DNA of 64,000 nucleotides from contig JAZROD010000044.1 of the NCBI GenBank assembly GCA_045648505.1, positions 82,367 to 146,366 on the forward strand, read 5' to 3'. Numbering within the stretch: position 1 is the stretch's first letter; every line of letters begins with the position of its first letter. A program made the position numbers and the translations under genes. The notes beneath the pieces were generated by a model, which saw nothing but the letters and a program-made list of their open reading frames with translations, did no database searches and had not been told where the DNA came from. This DNA is from RGIG8700 sp045648505. GTDB lineage: Bacteria > Bacillota > Clostridia > RGIG6154. Positions 59,739 to 64,000 of this stretch are shown here, in pieces.

Positions 59739-60077
59739 TTATTGTTTAGTTTTTCCACAAGCACAGGTACCTGTGTAGCTATTGTTTACTCTTCCGCATT
59801 CATCGCAAACCCATCCGTCTTTAACATTTTTAGGGTCGTTTTTGCTGTATTTATGGTCGGTTTCTATAAGCTTGCATTTTATGTACTGTATATCATCCGC
59901 CATATCAAGAAACGCAAAAATAAAACCTGCATAAAACAAAGTAACTGCAATACCAACAATCAAATAGAGTATTCCTGCTATAACACTCTCACCAAACATG
60001 GCAAAACTTCCAAGTACCACAAGCAAAATCGCAAGAACAAGCACAACAATACTTGCTTTTCTTAACATTTCAATCAT
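59739..60077 (-). CDS. Small membrane protein with C-terminal zinc ribbon
   Basis: 112 residues. Two membrane helices (ASIVVLVLAILLVVLGSFAM; AGILYLIVGIAVTLFYAGFI) and a CxxC...CxC ribbon at the end (VCDECGRVNN; GTCACGKTK). I recognise no named family. ATG 60077 with AAAAGGAG upstream, overlapping the VanZ-like stop by eight bases, so translationally coupled. Confidence 0.75.
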   Translation of the reverse strand: MIEMLRKASIVVLVLAILLVVLGSFAMFGESVIAGILYLIVGIAVTLFYAGFIFAFLDMADDIQYIKCKLIETDHKYSKNDPKNVKDGWVCDECGRVNNSYTGTCACGKTKQ

Positions 60078-60540
60078 TTAAAACACTCCTTTTTCTTATT
60101 AGTTTTATTATTGCTATTATTATCAGTATTCCAACAAGCGCCCCTGCGGTGTCTATTAAAACATCGTACCACCTGCAGGCTCGCCCTTTTACAAAAAGCT
60201 GATGTATTTCATCAGTAATTGCGTAAATAAAGCAAAGAGTTGTTGCAGAAAATGCAATCTTTTTCTTTTTGTGCAACAAAAATGCAATATATGTGAGTAT
60301 TCCAAGAATTGCATATTCTGTTAAATGTGCAATCTTTCTTATTGCGGTTTGATATGGTTCAACCTTTTTCTTCTGTTTTTCTGGCGGAAGCTTTTTAAAG
60401 TCCTTTGAAATAGTTGATGCGATTTTTACAAGGGTTTTGCCGCTTGTTTTTTTGGATGCAGTTGCTTCCTGTTCGGAAAATGCAAATATAACGCACATCC
60501 ACAAAACGACCAAAGTCCACGCTATTATTTTTTTGAGCAT
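60070..60540 (-). CDS. VanZ-like family membrane protein
   Basis: 156 residues, four membrane helices. HLTEYAILGILTYIAFLL, AITDEIHQLFVKGRACRWYD and DVLIDTAGALVGILI are the VanZ signature. VanZ lowers teicoplanin susceptibility in enterococci; most homologues have unknown roles. GTG 60549 and ATG 60540 are both possible starts; ATG is preferred for its spacing from GGTGAGG. Confidence 0.87.
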   Translation of the reverse strand: MLKKIIAWTLVVLWMCVIFAFSEQEATASKKTSGKTLVKIASTISKDFKKLPPEKQKKKVEPYQTAIRKIAHLTEYAILGILTYIAFLLHKKKKIAFSATTLCFIYAITDEIHQLFVKGRACRWYDVLIDTAGALVGILIIIAIIKLIRKRSVLND

Positions 60541-60555
60541 TTTCCTCACCGCCTT

Positions 60556-60999
60556 TTAGCAAATTGTTTTCTCTGATATTTCCACAAAATTTTTAAGCAC
60601 CGCTTTAACCTGATAAGACTCAGAAATACCTGTTTTGCACCATATTGCAAAATGTTCGCAATTGTTAAGTGCCAGATTATATTTGGTTTCTCCAAGTCTG
60701 CTTTTTGCTCTTTCCACCGTTTCTTCGGGACTATACAAAAAATACTCTGTACTTTGTGTTTCGTATCTTTTTTCTTTCAGGGGTTTTAAGTGAACATTCT
60801 GAAAGGCAAGCTCAAAAAACTCTTTTTTACCGCCTAAAAAATCCTTCATTGTTCCGTATCGGACTCTTTTTGTCCCCTTAAAATCTCCCTTATCTCCCGC
60901 ATAGTGGATTACCGTATTTTCTCCCACATAAACTGCATAATGAGAGTATAAAAATCGTTTAACTCCTATAATATCTCCATACTCCAGATGTTTGTACAT
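60556..60999 (-). CDS. LRAT-like (NlpC/P60 superfamily) protein
   Basis: 147 residues. The permuted papain-like fold of lecithin:retinol acyltransferase: His in SHYAVYVGENTVIHYAGD, catalytic Cys in ALNNCEHFAIWCKTG. Bacterial members may act as acyltransferases or phospholipases; substrate unknown. ATG 60999 has GAGGTGG upstream. First gene of a three-gene run with VanZ-like and zinc-ribbon membrane proteins, all suggesting a membrane-related role. Confidence 0.85.
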   Translation of the reverse strand: MYKHLEYGDIIGVKRFLYSHYAVYVGENTVIHYAGDKGDFKGTKRVRYGTMKDFLGGKKEFFELAFQNVHLKPLKEKRYETQSTEYFLYSPEETVERAKSRLGETKYNLALNNCEHFAIWCKTGISESYQVKAVLKNFVEISEKTIC

Positions 61000-61069
61000 A
61001 AATACCACCTCATTATATGATATTATGTATATAAAGAACTTAATATTCGATAGCGATACTTATACTTCT

Positions 61070-62176
61070 TTATTTTGATACTATTTTTTTGAATTTTTCC
61101 ATATAGTCTTTTATTTTGATGCCCTGCGGACAGTTTCCTTCACACTTTCCGCACAAAACACATTTTTCAATTTTATCTTTAAATTCCAAAAGTCTTTCTT
61201 TGTTTTCATCCCTTGAAATTTCTGCTCCAAGGAACTTGTTGAAAACAACAAAAATATCAGAAATCTTAATATCACTTGGGCAAACATCTTTGCAATAGTT
61301 ACATTTTGTGCAAGGAATGAGCTTTTGTTCTCTTATTATCGCTCTTAATTTGTCAAAAACCTGTAATTCTTCTTCTGTGACAGGCTCAAAATCTGTAAAT
61401 GTTTTTATATTGTCATTTATCATATCCATATTGCCCATTCCTGAAAGTACCATAAACACTTCAGGAAAGCTTCCTGCATAACGAAGTGCATAAGATGCCT
61501 GACTGTTGTTTCCAAGCTTTTTCAGCTCATTTTCTGCCTCTTTGGGAAGATTAACAAGTGCACCGCCCTTAACAGGCTCCATAACAATAACTTTTTTACC
61601 GTGCTTAACTGCAACATCATAACAAGCCTTGCTCTGCACGGTAGGGTCGTCATAATCAAGATAGTTAATCTGCAGTTGAACAAATTCAAGATATGGTTGC
61701 TCCGTTAAAACCTTATCAAGAAACTCTGCACTGTCGTGGAAAGACATTCCAAGATGCTTGATTTTTCCTTCTTCTTTAAGCTTTTTTATAATATCAAAGG
61801 TGTTATATTTTACGTGTTTTTCGTAGCCTTCCTTGTTAATACAATGAAACAGATAAAAATCAAAATATTCAACACCACAAATCTGAAGTTGTTTTTCAAA
61901 AAGAGGCAAAACATCCTTATCCGTTTCAAAAGTCCAGTAAGAAAGCTTATCTGCAAGAACATAGTCTTCTCTGTTATATCTTGATGTAAGGCACTCCTTA
62001 ATGGCCTTTTCGCTTTTACCTTCAATATATCCGTGAGCAGTATCAAAATAATTGAATCCTGCTTTGATGTAGGTGTCAATCATATTTTTAAACTGGTTTT
62101 TGTCAACTTCGTTGTCAACCATAGGAAGTCTCATACATCCAAAGCCAAGCTTACCTTTAATTTTTTCGTTAAACAT
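61070..62176 (-). CDS. Aldo/keto reductase with two 4Fe-4S cluster motifs
   Basis: 368 residues. AKR barrel (GFGCMRLPM; FDTAHGYIEGKSEKAI; VLADKLSYW) followed by a ferredoxin-like end with CTKCNYCKDVCPSDI and CVLCGKCEGNCPQGI. This fusion is common in anaerobes; substrate unknown. ATG 62176 has GAGGG with good spacing; the ATG at 62182 is too close to it. It overlaps the PHP gene by eight bases. Confidence 0.92.
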   Translation of the reverse strand: MFNEKIKGKLGFGCMRLPMVDNEVDKNQFKNMIDTYIKAGFNYFDTAHGYIEGKSEKAIKECLTSRYNREDYVLADKLSYWTFETDKDVLPLFEKQLQICGVEYFDFYLFHCINKEGYEKHVKYNTFDIIKKLKEEGKIKHLGMSFHDSAEFLDKVLTEQPYLEFVQLQINYLDYDDPTVQSKACYDVAVKHGKKVIVMEPVKGGALVNLPKEAENELKKLGNNSQASYALRYAGSFPEVFMVLSGMGNMDMINDNIKTFTDFEPVTEEELQVFDKLRAIIREQKLIPCTKCNYCKDVCPSDIKISDIFVVFNKFLGAEISRDENKERLLEFKDKIEKCVLCGKCEGNCPQGIKIKDYMEKFKKIVSK

Positions 62177-62861
62177 TTTCATCCCTCAATTCAAATTTAA
62201 AAACTGTCATTTCTCTGTTCTTTACTTTTTCAATAAATTCTGTTATATCTTCTATAGGTGTTTCTGAACACATTCCCGCCAGACGACCTTTCTTCGCTGC
62301 ACTATGCTTATCAGACCCTGCAAATTCAATCAAATCATAATATTTTGCATAAGTTTTCGCCAACTCATTCTCTTCATCTTTTCTTCCTGCATTAATTATC
62401 TCAACACCGTGCACATTTCTTGGAAACAATCTTATATGGTCAATATATGACGCCTCCCTGAATGGATGTGCCTGAATCACAAGAGCTCCGTTATCCATAA
62501 AGAACTTAAGCTGTTCACTTTTTTTCATATCCATAATCTGTGGATTTGAAAGAAACCACTCTTTATCAAGTCCGTAAATTAAAAAATCCGTACCACCATA
62601 AGTGCTTTCAATTCCTAAGAATACTTTTATTCCTATTTCTTTTTCTGCTTTCTTGCCTTTCTCATAATCGGAAAAATAGAATTCTATTTTTTCTTCATAG
62701 CTTGCAGATTCTTCTATATTAATATTCCCATCTATAAAATGATTTGTTATAAAAACTCCGTCATATCCCAGTTCTTTATATAGCTTCATAGCATCAACTA
62801 CATCTGCCGATGCGCATCTGCTCACGGGATATGTATGAAGATGCGTTTCATACTTATACAC
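62169..62861 (-). CDS. PHP domain phosphoesterase-like protein
   Basis: 230 residues. Metal-binding HLHTYPVSRCA at the start, DGVFITNHF, GIESTYGGTDFLIYGLD, QAHPFREA and AGSDKHSA. PHP proteins are trinuclear phosphatases (histidinol phosphatase, 3',5'-nucleotide phosphatases); the substrate is unknown. Start GTG 62861 with AGAGGGAT. Coupled to the aldo/keto reductase. Confidence 0.87.
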   Translation of the reverse strand: MYKYETHLHTYPVSRCASADVVDAMKLYKELGYDGVFITNHFIDGNINIEESASYEEKIEFYFSDYEKGKKAEKEIGIKVFLGIESTYGGTDFLIYGLDKEWFLSNPQIMDMKKSEQLKFFMDNGALVIQAHPFREASYIDHIRLFPRNVHGVEIINAGRKDEENELAKTYAKYYDLIEFAGSDKHSAAKKGRLAGMCSETPIEDITEFIEKVKNREMTVFKFELRDENV

Positions 62862-62953
62862 TGCAATCCCTCTTTTTTATAAATCAATTTCATACTTATC
62901 ATCAATAAGCAAATAATTAGCCTTATATTAAATCAGACAAAATTGCTTTACAT

Positions 62954-63361
62954 TTATTCTCTGAAGTCCGCTCCTATTAACACGCCTGTTAATTTGTCAA
63001 CATAGCAAACAATAGGACCAAGTAATCCATCTTGCGTTGTATTAAATGTAATTTTATATATGTTTTTCCCATCAAAATTGCTTTTCTCTTCAAAACAGTA
63101 TATTGACATTTCAGTATCAAACACTATTTCTTCTGTTTTGGGATTATCATAGTTAGTGATTGTGGCTTTGCTTTTATCATCAAGGATTTTCTTTATATTT
63201 TCTACAGCCTCTTCTTGAGTTATTCCTACGGATTGATGATACTCTTTGCCCAAAACAGATTCATTCTTATACATTTTATTGTGGTCAATCACATATAAAA
63301 AAGCAAAAATCACAAATATTATCAGCAGGATACTTATAATATACTGTTTTTTTCTCATCAT
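62954..63361 (-). CDS. Membrane-anchored protein of unknown function, PepSY-like
   Basis: 135 residues. One N-terminal membrane helix (YIISILLIIFVIFAFLYVID), then an extracellular domain. VGITQEEAVENIKKILDDKS and GPIVCYVDKLTGVLIGADFR fit a PepSY-like fold (helix, sheet, conserved end). ATG 63361 with AAAGGAG upstream is preferred to 63412. Isolated gene; role unknown. Confidence 0.7.
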   Translation of the reverse strand: MMRKKQYIISILLIIFVIFAFLYVIDHNKMYKNESVLGKEYHQSVGITQEEAVENIKKILDDKSKATITNYDNPKTEEIVFDTEMSIYCFEEKSNFDGKNIYKITFNTTQDGLLGPIVCYVDKLTGVLIGADFRE

Positions 63362-63464
63362 TTGTCTCCTTTTTAAAAGTTTCTTCAGGAAAAAGCTTTT
63401 AATCCCACTCAATCAAACAACTATTTATAATAAAATTTTATCATACAATTTATAGTTTAGCAAC

Positions 63465-63500
63465 AAAAAAATTGCCCATGCAAAGCATGAGCAATTTTTT
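63465..63500 (-). terminator. Terminator of tuf
   Basis: AAAAAATTGC and GCAATTTTTT with an inner CATG/CATG pairing and one C:A mismatch; minus-strand T-run. Confidence 0.78.
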
Positions 63501-63523
63501 GTATAGGCACTAATAACTAATTA

Positions 63524-64000
63524 TTAGTTGATAGCTGTAACAACGCCTGAACCTACTGTTCTACCACCTTCACGGATAGCGAAACGAAGACCTTCTTCGA
63601 TAGCGATAGGTGTAATAAGCTCAACAGAGATTGTTACGTTATCGCCAGGCATACACATTTCTGTGCCTGCGGGAAGCTCGATTACACCTGTAACGTCAGT
63701 TGTTCTGAAGTAGAACTGGGGACGATAGTTGTTGAAGAAAGGAGTATGACGTCCACCTTCTTCTTTAGTAAGAACGTAAACTTCGCCCTTGAACTTTGTA
63801 TGGGGGTTGATTGAACCGGGCTTTGCAAGAACCTGTCCTCTTTCGATTTCGTTTCTCTGCACACCACGGAGAAGAGCACCGATGTTGTCACCAGCTTCAG
63901 CCTGAGGAAGAAGCTTACGGAACATTTCGATACCTGTTACAACAACCTTACGAGCTACGTCTGTAAGACCAACGATTTCAACTTCTTCGTTAACAAGAAG
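63524..64000 (-). CDS. tuf: Elongation factor Tu (C-terminal 158 residues; 5' part outside the window)
   Basis: The frame stays open to base 64000. Domains 2-3 are visible: EVEIVGLTDVARKVVVTGIE, AGDNIGALLRGVQRNEIERG, HTPFFNNYRPQFYFRTTDVT and the end FAIREGGRTVGSGVVTAI. Delivers aminoacyl-tRNA to the ribosome. The gene ends its transcript here, with a terminator after the stop. Confidence 0.97.
   Translation of the reverse strand, partial: LLVNEEVEIVGLTDVARKVVVTGIEMFRKLLPQAEAGDNIGALLRGVQRNEIERGQVLAKPGSINPHTKFKGEVYVLTKEEGGRHTPFFNNYRPQFYFRTTDVTGVIELPAGTEMCMPGDNVTISVELITPIAIEEGLRFAIREGGRTVGSGVVTAIN

Overview
The window reads as chromosomal DNA of a low-GC, endospore-forming member of the Clostridia (Firmicutes). 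The evidence is the sporulation and germination set (SpoIID, YabP, YabQ, SipL, a GerA-type three-gene receptor, GerMN lipoprotein), Firmicutes-style gene orders, AGGAGG-like ribosome binding sites with frequent TTG and GTG starts, and many near-consensus sigma-A promoters with 17-bp spacers. SipL points to Clostridia rather than Bacilli. I cannot name a genus; no rRNA gene, tRNA gene or CRISPR array was seen.

Layout. 0-5.5 kb: the 3' end of an M23 peptidase gene, spoIID, citrate synthase, then the conserved minus-strand block hup-rqcP-yabP-yabQ-divIC-yabR, preceded by a polysaccharide flippase (5.9-7.5 kb). 7.6-11.9 kb: a small Cys protein, a PfkB kinase, and a two-component system with a GerMN lipoprotein. 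12.0-15.5 kb: a wall operon (a DacF-like protein that has lost its catalytic motifs, a FemAB transferase, an alanine racemase). 15.5-20.6 kb: sipL and a gerABC operon. 20.6-21.3 kb: a non-coding stretch with a predicted structured RNA gene, a 42-codon ORF, a short hairpin array and an inverted-repeat element. 21.3-27.1 kb: rpsF-ssb-rpsR, mreB and a 1186-residue SLH surface protein. 27.2-30.1 kb: two almost identical 0.26-kb repeats flank two membrane protein genes and a ribbon-helix-helix regulator. 30.1-34.1 kb: yggS, apgM and two COG0523 GTPases. 34.2-38.0 kb: MATE, a flavin reductase and GH20. 38.0-38.5 kb: a DnaA-box cluster resembling an origin. 38.5-45.1 kb: tcdA, rnjA, an oxidoreductase, luxS, an OPT transporter and a PqqD-like protein. 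45.2-56.2 kb: a long minus-strand housekeeping run, nagA-mutS-mutL-miaA-hfq-hlyD-like-sepF-yggT-divIVA-lspA-rluD-CBS. 56.3-59.0 kb: ispD-ispF-proS. 59.0-63.4 kb: a four-helix-bundle (S23/IVP family) gene set in hairpin arrays, then small membrane proteins, an LRAT-like protein, an aldo/keto reductase and a PHP protein. The right edge cuts tuf.

The most unusual signal is a family of 'fishbone' arrays. Short hairpins (ribs) alternate with 6-8-nt spacers. Left-half spacers (ATGAATTG or ATGAAG) are exact reverse complements of right-half spacers (CAATTCAT or CTTCAT), so the whole unit can fold into a symmetrical rod of successive four-way junctions. One full array lies directly upstream of the four-helix-bundle gene and a related right half lies downstream. 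Two near-identical full arrays carry the same promoter. Compensatory changes between related arms suggest the structure is selected. I know of no named family matching this, but no database search was possible.

All assignments rest on reading motifs, lengths, start sites and gene order by eye. Residue positions are approximate unless a motif residue is named.
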